This document shows, piece by piece, positions 33,696 to 41,866 of a DNA stretch of 64,000 nt. Numbering within the stretch: position 1 is the first letter of the stretch; the number at the start of each line of letters is the position of its first letter. Below the pieces are notes generated by a model. That model was not told the origin of the DNA and searched no databases. It saw nothing but the letters and a program-made list of their open reading frames with translations. The stretch covers positions 9,646 to 73,645 of the forward strand of contig CAYFUT010000006.1 of assembly GCA_964346395.1 (NCBI GenBank). Direction: 5' to 3'. Made by a program: the position numbers and the translations under genes. Source of the DNA: CAYFUT01 sp964346395 (GTDB lineage Bacteria; Bacillota; Halanaerobiia; Halobacteroidales; Halobacteroidaceae).

Positions 33696-34688
33696 ATGAA
33701 GAAAAAATTAATTAATGATCCTGAACAGGCAGTAAAAGAGATGGTGGAAGGTTTAGTAGCAGCAGAGCCGGATCGATACAAGCAGGTAGAAGGATTTAAT
33801 GTGGTGGTTAGAAAGGATGCGCCCCAGAAAAAGGTTGCTTTGATTAGCGGCGGTGGTAGTGGACACGAACCAACTCATGCAGGATATGTGGGAGCAGGGA
33901 TGTTGGACGGAGCTGTTTCTGGTGATGTATTTACTTCTCCTACCCCCGATGCAGTATACGAAGCTATTAAAGCGGTAGACGGAGGACAAGGAGTATTTTT
34001 AGTTATCAAAAACTATAGTGGCGATGTAATGAACTTTGAAATGGCTGAAGATATGGCAGAAGCAGATGGAATTGAAACTGCTCACGTAGTAGTCAATGAT
34101 GACGTTGCTGTAGAAGATAGCCTATATACTGAAGGTAGAAGAGGCGTTTGCGGAACAATTTTTGTTCACAAGATTGCAGGAGCTTTGGCAGAGCAGGGAG
34201 CTGACTTAGACGAAGTTAAACGGGTAGCAGAAAAAGCAGTAGCAAATGTAAGATCTAAAGGAATGGCTTTATATCCCTGTCGAGTACCTTCGGCTGATGA
34301 ATCTACTTTTCAGTTAGAAGAAGATGAAATGGAGTTAGGAATTGGTATTCATGGGGAGCCGGGAACTGAACGAACTAAAGTTAAACCGGTTGATGAAGTA
34401 GTAGATGATTTAGTAAATAGTGTGCTAACTGATCTACCTTTTGAAACAGACGATGAAGTAGCGGTTATTGTAAATGGAATGGGCGGTACTCCGCTGATGG
34501 AACTGTATATTGCTAATCGAAAAGTTAATCAGCTTTTAAGTAAAAAGAGTATAAATATCTATAAAACGTTTGTTGGTAATTATATGACTTCTCTAGAGAT
34601 GGCGGGTATATCTGTAACTTTACTGAAATTAGATGATGAACTAAAGGAATTATTAGATGCTCCTACTAATGTTTCATTATTGAAGTAA
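33696..34688 (+). CDS. dhaK: Dihydroxyacetone kinase subunit DhaK (copy 2)
   Basis: A 330-residue paralogue of the gene at 31431 with the same length and motifs (SGGGSGHEPTHAGYVG, VIKNYSGDVMNF, GIGIHGEPGTER). Most differences are conservative; one visible change is GRRGVC for GRRGVG. This copy is followed by dhaL and dhaM and two putative glycerol-transport genes, so it appears to be the complete operon. A good AAAGGAGGG site precedes the ATG. Confidence 0.95.
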   Translation: MKKKLINDPEQAVKEMVEGLVAAEPDRYKQVEGFNVVVRKDAPQKKVALISGGGSGHEPTHAGYVGAGMLDGAVSGDVFTSPTPDAVYEAIKAVDGGQGVFLVIKNYSGDVMNFEMAEDMAEADGIETAHVVVNDDVAVEDSLYTEGRRGVCGTIFVHKIAGALAEQGADLDEVKRVAEKAVANVRSKGMALYPCRVPSADESTFQLEEDEMELGIGIHGEPGTERTKVKPVDEVVDDLVNSVLTDLPFETDDEVAVIVNGMGGTPLMELYIANRKVNQLLSKKSINIYKTFVGNYMTSLEMAGISVTLLKLDDELKELLDAPTNVSLLK

Positions 34689-34719
34689 AGCAGTTTGGCT
34701 GGGAAGAGGAGGGGGTAAA

Positions 34720-35334
34720 GTGACTGCTAAAACAGTTGAAGTATTTAAATTAGTTAGTGATAAAATTATTGAAAACAAAAAAAGATTAACTGAACTTGAT
34801 TCTGCTATTGGTGACGGAGACCATGGAATTAATATGGCGCGTGGATTCAAAGAAGTAAAAAAAGAGTTAGAAAATTCTAAATTTAATTCCAATAGTGAAG
34901 TATTAAAGAAAATTTCTATGACTCTAATTTCTAATGTAGGGGGCGCTTCAGGTCCTTTGTATGGGACAGCCTTTTTAAAAGCTAGCCAAGTAATTGATGA
35001 TGAACTTTCCTTTGCTAATGTGGTTGAGGTAGGGGAAGCAGTAATTGAAGGGGTTAAAGTGAGAGGAAAAGCTAAGTTACAAGATAAAACTATGTTAGAT
35101 GTTATTATTCCTACAGTAAACTATCTAAAAGAATGTTATCAAGCAGATAAAGAACTAAAAACTGCTTTAAAGGAAGCAGTTAAGGTAGCAGAGGAAAGTG
35201 TAGAAAACACTATTCCGTTAGTAGCCAAGAAAGGCCGGGCGAGTTATTTAGGTGAGCGGAGTAAAGGCCACCAAGACCCTGGTGCTACTTCGAGTTGGTT
35301 AATTTTTAAAACTATAGTAGAAGAAGTTCTTTAG
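34720..35334 (+). CDS. dhaL: Dihydroxyacetone kinase subunit DhaL (copy 2)
   Basis: A 204-residue paralogue of the gene at 32460 with LDSAIGDGDHGINMARGF and GRASYLGERSKGHQDPGATSS intact. It starts with GTG after GAGGAGGGGG and ends 19 nt before dhaM. It provides the bound ADP/ATP coenzyme of the PTS-dependent kinase. Confidence 0.94.
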   Translation: MTAKTVEVFKLVSDKIIENKKRLTELDSAIGDGDHGINMARGFKEVKKELENSKFNSNSEVLKKISMTLISNVGGASGPLYGTAFLKASQVIDDELSFANVVEVGEAVIEGVKVRGKAKLQDKTMLDVIIPTVNYLKECYQADKELKTALKEAVKVAEESVENTIPLVAKKGRASYLGERSKGHQDPGATSSWLIFKTIVEEVL

Positions 35335-35353
35335 TGAAAGAGAGGTGCTATTA

Positions 35354-35755
35354 TTGGTTGGAATTTTAGTAGTATCCCATAGTATAGAGATTGCTCAGGG
35401 TGTAGAGAAATTGGCCCGGCAGATGGTAGGCGATTCTTTTCCTCTACAGGTAGTAGGTGGAACTAAAGACGGGCAATTAGGAACGGAAGCTGATTCTATT
35501 CGGGAAGCTTTAGAGGATTTGGATCAGGGGGATGGAGTAATAGTGTTAGCAGATATGGGAAGTGCTGTTATGAATGTAGAGTTTGCTTTTGATTTATTTC
35601 CATCTGAGCAGCAGGACAGGTTTGCAATTGCTAATGCTCCAGTAGTAGAAGGAACTATTTCAGCAGCTTTACAGGCCAAAACCGGGAAAAAAATTAAAAA
35701 AATATTAACTTTTTTGGAAAAAGAAGAGGACTTTTGTAGTAAAGTATCTAAATAG
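35354..35755 (+). CDS. dhaM: DhaM phosphocarrier (EIIA-mannose-like), copy 1
   Basis: About 133 residues of a single EIIA-Man fold. The phosphorylatable His9 is in MVGILVVSHS, followed by VLADMGSAVMN and a C-terminal APVVEG segment. It takes phosphate from HPr and passes it to DhaL-ADP. Unlike E. coli DhaM it lacks fused HPr and EI domains, as is common in Firmicutes. TTG at 35354 is chosen because it aligns with the start of the second DhaM and lies 8 nt after AGAGG; GTG at 35345 is the alternative. Confidence 0.9.
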   Translation: MVGILVVSHSIEIAQGVEKLARQMVGDSFPLQVVGGTKDGQLGTEADSIREALEDLDQGDGVIVLADMGSAVMNVEFAFDLFPSEQQDRFAIANAPVVEGTISAALQAKTGKKIKKILTFLEKEEDFCSKVSK

Positions 35756-35930
35756 TAATAATAGCAGTAATAATAGCATAGGAGCAATAAAAAATTAATA
35801 TAAATAAAACTTTTTAAAGGAGGTGATTAAAAAATTAAGTAAATAAAAATATTTAAATTATTCATGGTATTATTGGAAAAAATAAGAAATAAAAAGCAAA
35901 GCTACATCATACTTGAAAGGGGAGAAAGTC

Positions 35931-36302
35931 ATGAAAAAGTATTTAGGAACTATGGTTGGTGGAGCAATTGCAGGTGTTTTTGTATTTAATGTTTGGGGGA
36001 TACTTGCTGGTACTGAGGCTCTTGGTGATGCTGGTGGTTGGCTTGGAGGTCTGTTGATAGTTGGTTTTATCTGGACTGTGAACCATTATATTGGAGCTTA
36101 TCAGCTTCCTGAGGGAGCCGCCCCGGTTGATATGGCAGTTGCTATCGGAATGGCAGGAACAATGCAGGGGGTATTTAATCCGGAAGTAGCTAGTTTTACT
36201 ACATCTTTACCAACGTTTTTCTGGGTAGCTATAGGGTCAATTTTAGGTGGAGTATTTGCAGGTATGGTGCAGGATTCTATTGCGGAAGCGGAAGAAGAAT
36301 AA
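35931..36302 (+). CDS. Small membrane protein, Lin0368-like putative glycerol transporter subunit
   Basis: About 123 residues with roughly four membrane segments (GTMVGGAIAGVFVFNVWGI, LGGLLIVGFIWTVN, MAVAIGMAGTMQGVF, FFWVAIGSILGGVFAG) and an acidic tail. From memory it resembles the Listeria Lin0368-type proteins encoded in dha operons and proposed as glycerol/dihydroxyacetone transport subunits. No GlpF-type aquaglyceroporin is present in this cluster, which makes that role plausible. The ATG at 35931 follows GGGGAG. Confidence 0.68.
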   Translation: MKKYLGTMVGGAIAGVFVFNVWGILAGTEALGDAGGWLGGLLIVGFIWTVNHYIGAYQLPEGAAPVDMAVAIGMAGTMQGVFNPEVASFTTSLPTFFWVAIGSILGGVFAGMVQDSIAEAEEE

Positions 36303-36393
36303 AATTATAATAATTGGGATATAATCAAGTAAATAATTAGCTAGATAATTTTAGTTGGATAATTAATAAATAATAAAAAGAGGGGGAAATATA

Positions 36394-36741
36394 ATGGGGA
36401 TAGAAGGAATTTTATCAACAATGTTCGGAGGTATGCTTTTCCCATTTTTAATCTTAATGGCTTGGGGTAAAGGAGCTGAAGAAAGAGGTATTTTTGGTGG
36501 ACTTGTAATGGGCGGTTTTATTGTTGGAACAAGCTGGTTAGCTAATCATGGGGGTACTCCGCTAATAGTCCAGACTGGCGGACCTTGGATTGATATGGCT
36601 TGGGCAGCAGGAATTGGGCTTATGGCTTATGGAGTTTATAATGGTAAGAGTTTAGCTAAGTCTATACCTGCTATTGTATATTCTTTAATTGGGGGTACTA
36701 TCGGCGGTTTAGTTTTATATTACGCTACGGTAGCTGCTTAA
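36394..36741 (+). CDS. Small membrane protein, partner of the Lin0368-like subunit
   Basis: 115 residues with about four membrane segments, small-residue-rich (MFGGMLFPFLILMAWGKG, GLVMGGFIVGTSWLANHGG, IGGTIGGLVLYYA). It shares size, topology and a xxANHGG/xxVNHYI-like central motif with the preceding gene, suggesting the two arose by duplication and work as a heteromer. It is encoded between dhaM and glpK, supporting glycerol or dihydroxyacetone uptake, though this is not demonstrated. Confidence 0.65.
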   Translation: MGIEGILSTMFGGMLFPFLILMAWGKGAEERGIFGGLVMGGFIVGTSWLANHGGTPLIVQTGGPWIDMAWAAGIGLMAYGVYNGKSLAKSIPAIVYSLIGGTIGGLVLYYATVAA

Positions 36742-36799
36742 TATTTGTAACATAGTGTTTAGTTAAATTTGAGTTAAAATATAGTTTATTAAAATATAG

Positions 36800-36882
36800 T
36801 TTTTTAGAGGAATCCTTATTTTTTAGTAAACATTATCATATTAAGTACAATTATATTCAACAAAAGGGATTCCTCTAAAAAA
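36800..36882. promoter_or_regulatory. Long inverted repeat in the glpK leader (type B-like)
   Basis: A perfect 16-bp inverted repeat (36800-36815 with 36867-36882) with a 51-nt loop, 25 nt before glpK. Its edges (GGAATCCTTATTTTTTAG and AAAAGGGATTCC) resemble the attenuator at 33444-33515. The 3' side is followed by A-rich sequence, so it is not a simple terminator; it may be a GlpP-binding RNA structure that affects stability or translation. Confidence 0.55.
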
Positions 36883-36907
36883 CAAAAACACAAAAGGGGT
36901 TGAAAAT

Positions 36908-38404
36908 ATGGAAGAATACATTTTATCAATTGATCAGGGAACTACTAGTTCGCGAGCGATTATTTATAATCAGGAGGCTGAGACTGTCAGTGTAGCCCAG
37001 AAAGAATTTACTCAACACTATCCGCAGCCGGGCTGGGTAGAACACGATGCTGATGAAATCTGGGGTACTACTATTGGAGTAGTAGCGGATGCTTTAGCTA
37101 AAGCAGATATTCAAGCTCGACAGATTCAAGGAATTGGAATTACTAATCAGCGGGAAACTACTGTTGTCTGGGATGCGGAAACAGGCAAGCCGATCCATAA
37201 TGCTATTGTCTGGCAGGATAGACGGACGGCTGAAATTTGTGATGATTTAAAAGAACAGGGGTTAGAAGATAAAATTCAGGAGAAAACGGGATTAGTAGTA
37301 GATGCTTATTTTTCCGGTACTAAAATCAAATGGTTATTGGATAATGTAGAGGGCGCTCGGGAAAAAGCAGAAGCTGGTAAGCTGCGTTTTGGTACCATTG
37401 ATAGCTGGTTGATTTGGAAATTGACGGGCGGCAATGTTCATGTAACTGATTATACTAATGCTTCCCGAACTATGATTTTTAATATTCATGACTTAGACTG
37501 GGATGATGAAATGTTAGACATTTTGGATATCCCGAAGTCTATGCTGCCGGAAGCAAAATCAAGTAGTGAAGTATACGGTAATACAGTAGATTATCATTTC
37601 TTTGGTGAAGAAGTACCGATTGCTGGAATTGCTGGCGATCAGCAGGCAGCTTTATTTGGTCAGGGCTGCTTTGAAGAAGGAACTGCTAAGAATACTTACG
37701 GAACAGGCTGTTTCTTATTGATGAATACTGGTAAGGAAGCAGTTAAATCTGAAAATCAGCTGTTAACTACTGTAGCTGCTGGGGTTGATGGAGCTAAGTA
37801 TGCTTTAGAAGGTAGTATTTTTGTTGCCGGAGCTGCTATTCAGTGGTTAAGAGATGAGTTGAATTTAATTAATGAATCACCTGATTCTGAATACTTTGCT
37901 GAGAAAGTAGATAGTACTGACGGAGTTTATGTAGTACCTGCTTTTACTGGATTGGGAGCTCCTTATTGGGATATGTATGCTCGAGGAACAATTGTAGGTT
38001 TAACTAGAGGAACTAACCGGAACCATATTATTCGAGCTACTTTAGAGTCTTTAGCTTATCAGACTCGAGATGTACTGGATGCTATGGAAGAAGATTCCGG
38101 TATTGAACTGAAAGAATTAGCTGTTGATGGGGGAGCAGTAGCAAACAACTTTTTAATGCAGTTCCAGTCTGATATTCTGAGAACTCCCGTAGAGAGGCCC
38201 GTTAATACAGAAACCACTGCTTTAGGAGCTGGATATTTAGCTGGCTTAGCAGTAGGTTACTGGGAAGATAAGCAGGAAGTATTGGATAAGCGGGATGTAG
38301 ACCAGACATTTGAACCTGAGATGAGTGAAGAGGAAAAAGAAGAACTTTACTCCGGTTGGCAGAAAGCTGTCAAGCGAGCTCAGGGCTGGGTATCTGAAGA
38401 GTAA
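36908..38404 (+). CDS. glpK: Glycerol kinase
   Basis: A 498-residue FGGY kinase. The N-terminal ILSIDQGTTSSRAIIYNQ and NQRETTVVWD motifs, the TYGTGCFLLMNTG adenosine loop and GLGAPYWDMYARG are standard for GlpK. His230 (VDYHFFGEEVPIAG) matches the residue phosphorylated by HPr in low-GC Gram-positive glycerol kinases, so PTS activation is likely. It converts glycerol to glycerol 3-phosphate, the GlpP ligand and the substrate of the oxidoreductase encoded next. Confidence 0.97.
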   Translation: MEEYILSIDQGTTSSRAIIYNQEAETVSVAQKEFTQHYPQPGWVEHDADEIWGTTIGVVADALAKADIQARQIQGIGITNQRETTVVWDAETGKPIHNAIVWQDRRTAEICDDLKEQGLEDKIQEKTGLVVDAYFSGTKIKWLLDNVEGAREKAEAGKLRFGTIDSWLIWKLTGGNVHVTDYTNASRTMIFNIHDLDWDDEMLDILDIPKSMLPEAKSSSEVYGNTVDYHFFGEEVPIAGIAGDQQAALFGQGCFEEGTAKNTYGTGCFLLMNTGKEAVKSENQLLTTVAAGVDGAKYALEGSIFVAGAAIQWLRDELNLINESPDSEYFAEKVDSTDGVYVVPAFTGLGAPYWDMYARGTIVGLTRGTNRNHIIRATLESLAYQTRDVLDAMEEDSGIELKELAVDGGAVANNFLMQFQSDILRTPVERPVNTETTALGAGYLAGLAVGYWEDKQEVLDKRDVDQTFEPEMSEEEKEELYSGWQKAVKRAQGWVSEE

Positions 38405-38473
38405 ATATAATTTAGCGAAAGTTGAAACTAAATAATATAATTGAATAAAAGCAGTGGTTAGAGAAAATAAATA

Positions 38474-38538
38474 AACCACATCCAGGCAGCAGGGGACAAC
38501 TAACTCTAGTTGGTATTGTCTGGGTGTGGTTATTTTGT
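38474..38538 (+). terminator. Terminator or attenuator between glpK and the G3P dehydrogenase genes
   Basis: A 15-bp outer stem (38474-38488 with 38517-38531, two G-U pairs) enclosing CAAC/GTTG, followed by ATTTTGTT. Its size resembles the other glycerol leaders, so it may also serve as an antitermination site. Confidence 0.7.
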
Positions 38539-38634
38539 TATAAATAAGGATTAATTTGGTATATTAAATACTATATTATTTTGTTAAGCAGAATTAAAAT
38601 TAGAATTATGTATTTCTAGGGAGGGAATCAATTA

Positions 38635-40104
38635 ATGAAAGAAACAGAAGTTTTAATTATTGGTGGAGGAGTTGTGGGTACTTTTATTGCCCGCGAGTTA
38701 TCACAGTATAAGTTAGATATTACTTTAGTGGAAAAAGAGCTGGATGTTTGCACTGGAACTAGCAAGTCAAATACTGCTTTGCTGCACGCTGGATTTAATG
38801 CAGATGCTAATAAACTGAAAGGGCGGCTAAATGTTAGGGGGAATGAGCTTTATCGGGATCGGATTCAGCATGAATTGGATGTACCGATTGAATGGTTAGG
38901 AGCCATGGTAGTAGCGCAGGAAGAAGAAAGAATTGCTAAGCTAGAAGAAATATATGAGAACGGTAAGAAAAATGGGGTGCCTGATTTAGAAATTGTAAAG
39001 GGCGATAGATTATTTGAATTGGAACCTCATTTAAATCCGGATTCAGTGGCTGCTTTATATGCCCCGACTGCCGGAATAGTGAATCCGTTTGAATTAACAG
39101 TAGCTTTAGCTAATAATGCAGTGGAAAATGGAGCTCAAGTTTTGTTGGAGGCAGAAGTATTTGATATTGAGGACCACGGTGATTATAAAATAGTAGATAC
39201 TGCTCAAGGAGATATTAAAGCTGATTTAGTAATTAATGCGGCTGGGATTTATGCTGATAAAATTGCTAATATGGTGGGGATTGATAAATTTAAGATTACG
39301 CCCCGCCGCGGTGAGTATTATTTGTTTGATAAAAAGATGGATTTAAATGTAGATACTACTATTTTTCCAGTACCCACAGAAGTTAGTAAGGGAATTGTAG
39401 TGACGCCTACTGATGAGGGGAATTTATTAATTGGCCCTAATGCCGAAGAAATTGGTGATAAAGAAGATATATCTACTACTAGACATGGCTTGGATAAGGT
39501 GTTTAAAGGAGCCCAAAAAACAGTTCCGGAGTTAGAAAAGCGGGATGTAATCAAAGAGTTTGCTGGGCTGCGGCCGGCGATTAAGGAAACAGGTGACTTT
39601 TTGATTGAAGCTAGTGAGGAAGTACCTGGATTTATCAATGTAGCCGGGATTCAATCCCCAGGTTTGGCCTCTTCACCGGCAATAGCAGAAATGGTAGTCG
39701 GCATTGTGGAGGACGAATTAGGCGGTATGGAAGAAGACCCTGAATTTGATCCTAATTATGAAGCAATACCTAAATATAGACATATGAGTCATGAAGAACA
39801 GGCTGAGATGATTGCTGAAAATCCTGATTTTGGGCAGATAATCTGCCGTTGTGAAACAGTTACTAAAGCTGAAATTTTGGCAGCTATCCGCGAACCAGTA
39901 GGGGCGCGAACAGTCAATGCGGTTAAAAGAAGGGTTCGCCCAGGAGCTGGCCGCTGTCAGGGTGGTTTCTGTCAGCCGCGGGTGGTCGAACTGTTGGCGC
40001 AAGAATTAGGAGTTGACAGAGAAGAAGTGCGGTTAGAAAATGATGGTTCGGAACTGTTAGTTGATGATATCAAAGACCCGTTATTAAAAAGAGGTGAGCA
40101 ATAA
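38635..40104 (+). CDS. Anaerobic glycerol-3-phosphate dehydrogenase-like FAD protein with [2Fe-2S] domain
   Basis: 489 residues. The N-terminal Rossmann FAD site LIIGGGVVGTFIARELS heads a DAO-fold oxidoreductase (to about residue 370). The C-terminal 85 residues form a BFD-like [2Fe-2S] domain with CRCETVT and GRCQGGFCQP. This is the GlpA-type architecture of clostridia and Listeria. It should oxidise glycerol 3-phosphate to dihydroxyacetone phosphate and pass electrons to the next gene product, whose ATG starts 1 nt before this gene's last base. Confidence 0.85.
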   Translation: MKETEVLIIGGGVVGTFIARELSQYKLDITLVEKELDVCTGTSKSNTALLHAGFNADANKLKGRLNVRGNELYRDRIQHELDVPIEWLGAMVVAQEEERIAKLEEIYENGKKNGVPDLEIVKGDRLFELEPHLNPDSVAALYAPTAGIVNPFELTVALANNAVENGAQVLLEAEVFDIEDHGDYKIVDTAQGDIKADLVINAAGIYADKIANMVGIDKFKITPRRGEYYLFDKKMDLNVDTTIFPVPTEVSKGIVVTPTDEGNLLIGPNAEEIGDKEDISTTRHGLDKVFKGAQKTVPELEKRDVIKEFAGLRPAIKETGDFLIEASEEVPGFINVAGIQSPGLASSPAIAEMVVGIVEDELGGMEEDPEFDPNYEAIPKYRHMSHEEQAEMIAENPDFGQIICRCETVTKAEILAAIREPVGARTVNAVKRRVRPGAGRCQGGFCQPRVVELLAQELGVDREEVRLENDGSELLVDDIKDPLLKRGEQ

Positions 40105-41378
40105 TGAATAAACAAGACTATGAATTAGCGGTTGTTGGTGGTGGTCCGGCAGGACTAGCAGCTGCCCAAGCTGCTTATGATGAAGGAGTTAGAGATATAG
40201 TAATTATAGAACGTGATTTTGAATTAGGCGGTATTTTGCAGCAGTGTATTCATAATGGATTTGGTTTACATTATTTTGGAGAAGAACTGACAGGTCCTGA
40301 GTATGCTCAGGAGTTTATAGAGAATGTTCGCGAACGGGGAATTGATATTAAGTTAGATACAATGGTGTTAGAAGTAACTGATGATAAAATGGTTTATGCT
40401 GTAAATTCTGAAGATGGAATGTTAGAGATTGATGCGGAAGCAGTAATTTTAGCTATGGGCTGCCGCGAAAGAACTAGAGATGCTATTGATGTACCCGGCT
40501 ATCGACCGGCGGGGGTATATACGGCCGGAACTGCCCAGCGGTATATCAATATGGAAGGCAAAATTCCCGGCGAAAAGGTTGTTATTCTGGGTTCGGGAGA
40601 TATCGGCTTAATTATGGCGCGGCGGATGCATTTAGAAGGTGCTGAAGTAGAAGCAGTTTTAGAATTGTTACCTTTTTCTGGAGGGCTAACCAGAAATATT
40701 GTCCAGTGTTTAGATGATTTTGATATTCCTTTGCGGATGGAGCAGACAATAACTAGAATTCACGGTAAAGACAGGCTAGAAGCAGTTACAGTAGCGGAAG
40801 TAGATGAGAATTTACAGCCGATTCCAGAAACAGAATATAAAATTGAATGTGATACCTTACTATTATCAGTCGGCTTGATTCCTGAAAATGAATTGTCTAC
40901 AGAAGCGGGAGTAGAACTACATCCTACTACTGGCGGACCGATTGTGGATGAAGGACGAGAAACTAATGTAGAAGGCATTTATGCCTGTGGTAATGTGCTG
41001 CATGTTCATGATTTAGTAGATTGGGTAACTGAAGAAAGTATAATAGCTGGGAAAACAGCAGCTAAGCAGCTACAGGGTGAAGTTGAAAAGCGTGAGCAAG
41101 AAATTGAAGTCAATCCGGGAGAAAATGTGGGGTATGTAGTTCCTCAGACAATAGCTAATAAAGATGAAGAGCGTAAGCGAGTAGATCTATATATGCGGGT
41201 TAAGCAGCCGATGAAGCATGTTAAAATCAATTTGATGGACGGCAATAAGAAATTATTTGATAAAAAGGAGCGGCGAGTAGAACCGGGAGAAATGATTACT
41301 TTTCCTGTACCTGAACAGATGTTAGCTGCTTTAGAGAATGACAGTATTCACCTTGATGTTGAGAAGGAGGGAGAATAA
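40104..41378 (+). CDS. NAD(P)/FAD-dependent oxidoreductase, partner of the GlpA-like subunit
   Basis: A 424-residue pyridine-nucleotide disulfide oxidoreductase fold without the redox disulfide. FAD motif VVGGGPAGLAAAQAA, NAD motif VILGSGDIGLIMARRM, and a C-terminal YACGNVLHVHD second FAD motif are present. A conserved ALAMGCRERTR-like loop is typical of this partner in glpA-DUF1667 operons. It overlaps the upstream gene by one base and abuts the downstream DUF1667 gene. It probably transfers electrons from the [2Fe-2S] subunit to NAD+ or another acceptor. Confidence 0.85.
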   Translation: MNKQDYELAVVGGGPAGLAAAQAAYDEGVRDIVIIERDFELGGILQQCIHNGFGLHYFGEELTGPEYAQEFIENVRERGIDIKLDTMVLEVTDDKMVYAVNSEDGMLEIDAEAVILAMGCRERTRDAIDVPGYRPAGVYTAGTAQRYINMEGKIPGEKVVILGSGDIGLIMARRMHLEGAEVEAVLELLPFSGGLTRNIVQCLDDFDIPLRMEQTITRIHGKDRLEAVTVAEVDENLQPIPETEYKIECDTLLLSVGLIPENELSTEAGVELHPTTGGPIVDEGRETNVEGIYACGNVLHVHDLVDWVTEESIIAGKTAAKQLQGEVEKREQEIEVNPGENVGYVVPQTIANKDEERKRVDLYMRVKQPMKHVKINLMDGNKKLFDKKERRVEPGEMITFPVPEQMLAALENDSIHLDVEKEGE

Positions 41379-41747
41379 ATGAGTGAACAAGTAACGATTA
41401 CCTGTATTAGCTGTCCGATGGGTTGTGATGTTGATCTAGAAATAGTAGATGGAGAAATTGAAAGTATGGATGGAGCTAGCTGTAAAGCTGGGGAAGAATA
41501 CGTAAGAGAGGAGTACTATAATCCAACTCGAATGCTACCTACTACTGCTAAAGTTAAAGGCGGAGTTCTCCCCCAGGTACCTGTAATAACTAGTAAGCCT
41601 ATGCCTAAGGGGAAACTTGAAGAGACTATGGAGGTAATAGCTAAAGTAGAAGTGGAAGCTCCTGTAAAATTAGGCGATGTAATTGTAGAAGATATATTAG
41701 ATACGGGAGTCAATATAGTAGCAAGTCGGGATTTGCCCGAAGCTTAA
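41379..41747 (+). CDS. DUF1667 protein, third subunit of the G3P oxidoreductase
   Basis: A 122-residue protein with a Cys cluster CISCPMGCDVDLEIV and a further Cys in GASCKAGEEY, reminiscent of the N-terminal cluster-binding part of molybdopterin oxidoreductases. DUF1667 proteins almost always follow this pair of flavoproteins. It starts directly after the upstream stop with a GGAGGG site inside that gene. It is likely an Fe-S or structural subunit. Confidence 0.85.
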   Translation: MSEQVTITCISCPMGCDVDLEIVDGEIESMDGASCKAGEEYVREEYYNPTRMLPTTAKVKGGVLPQVPVITSKPMPKGKLEETMEVIAKVEVEAPVKLGDVIVEDILDTGVNIVASRDLPEA

Positions 41748-41763
41748 TAATGTAAAAATATAT

Positions 41764-41804
41764 AAGATCCTTCCTCTTAAATTTAAGAGGAAGGATCTTA
41801 TTTA
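41764..41804 (+). terminator. Terminator of the glycerol oxidoreductase operon
   Basis: A perfect 15-bp stem (AAGATCCTTCCTCTT with its complement) with a 6-nt loop, then ATTTAATT. Confidence 0.85.
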
Positions 41805-41866
41805 ATTATGTCGAATTAAATAAAAAGGGTATAATTTTATTTTGGGTAGGGGGGGTATATTTAATT

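Noticed and set aside
35862..35930. Small ORF starting at ATG 35862 before the transporter gene
   Set aside because: It runs out of frame into the transporter gene, lacks a ribosome site at proper distance, and shows no domain.
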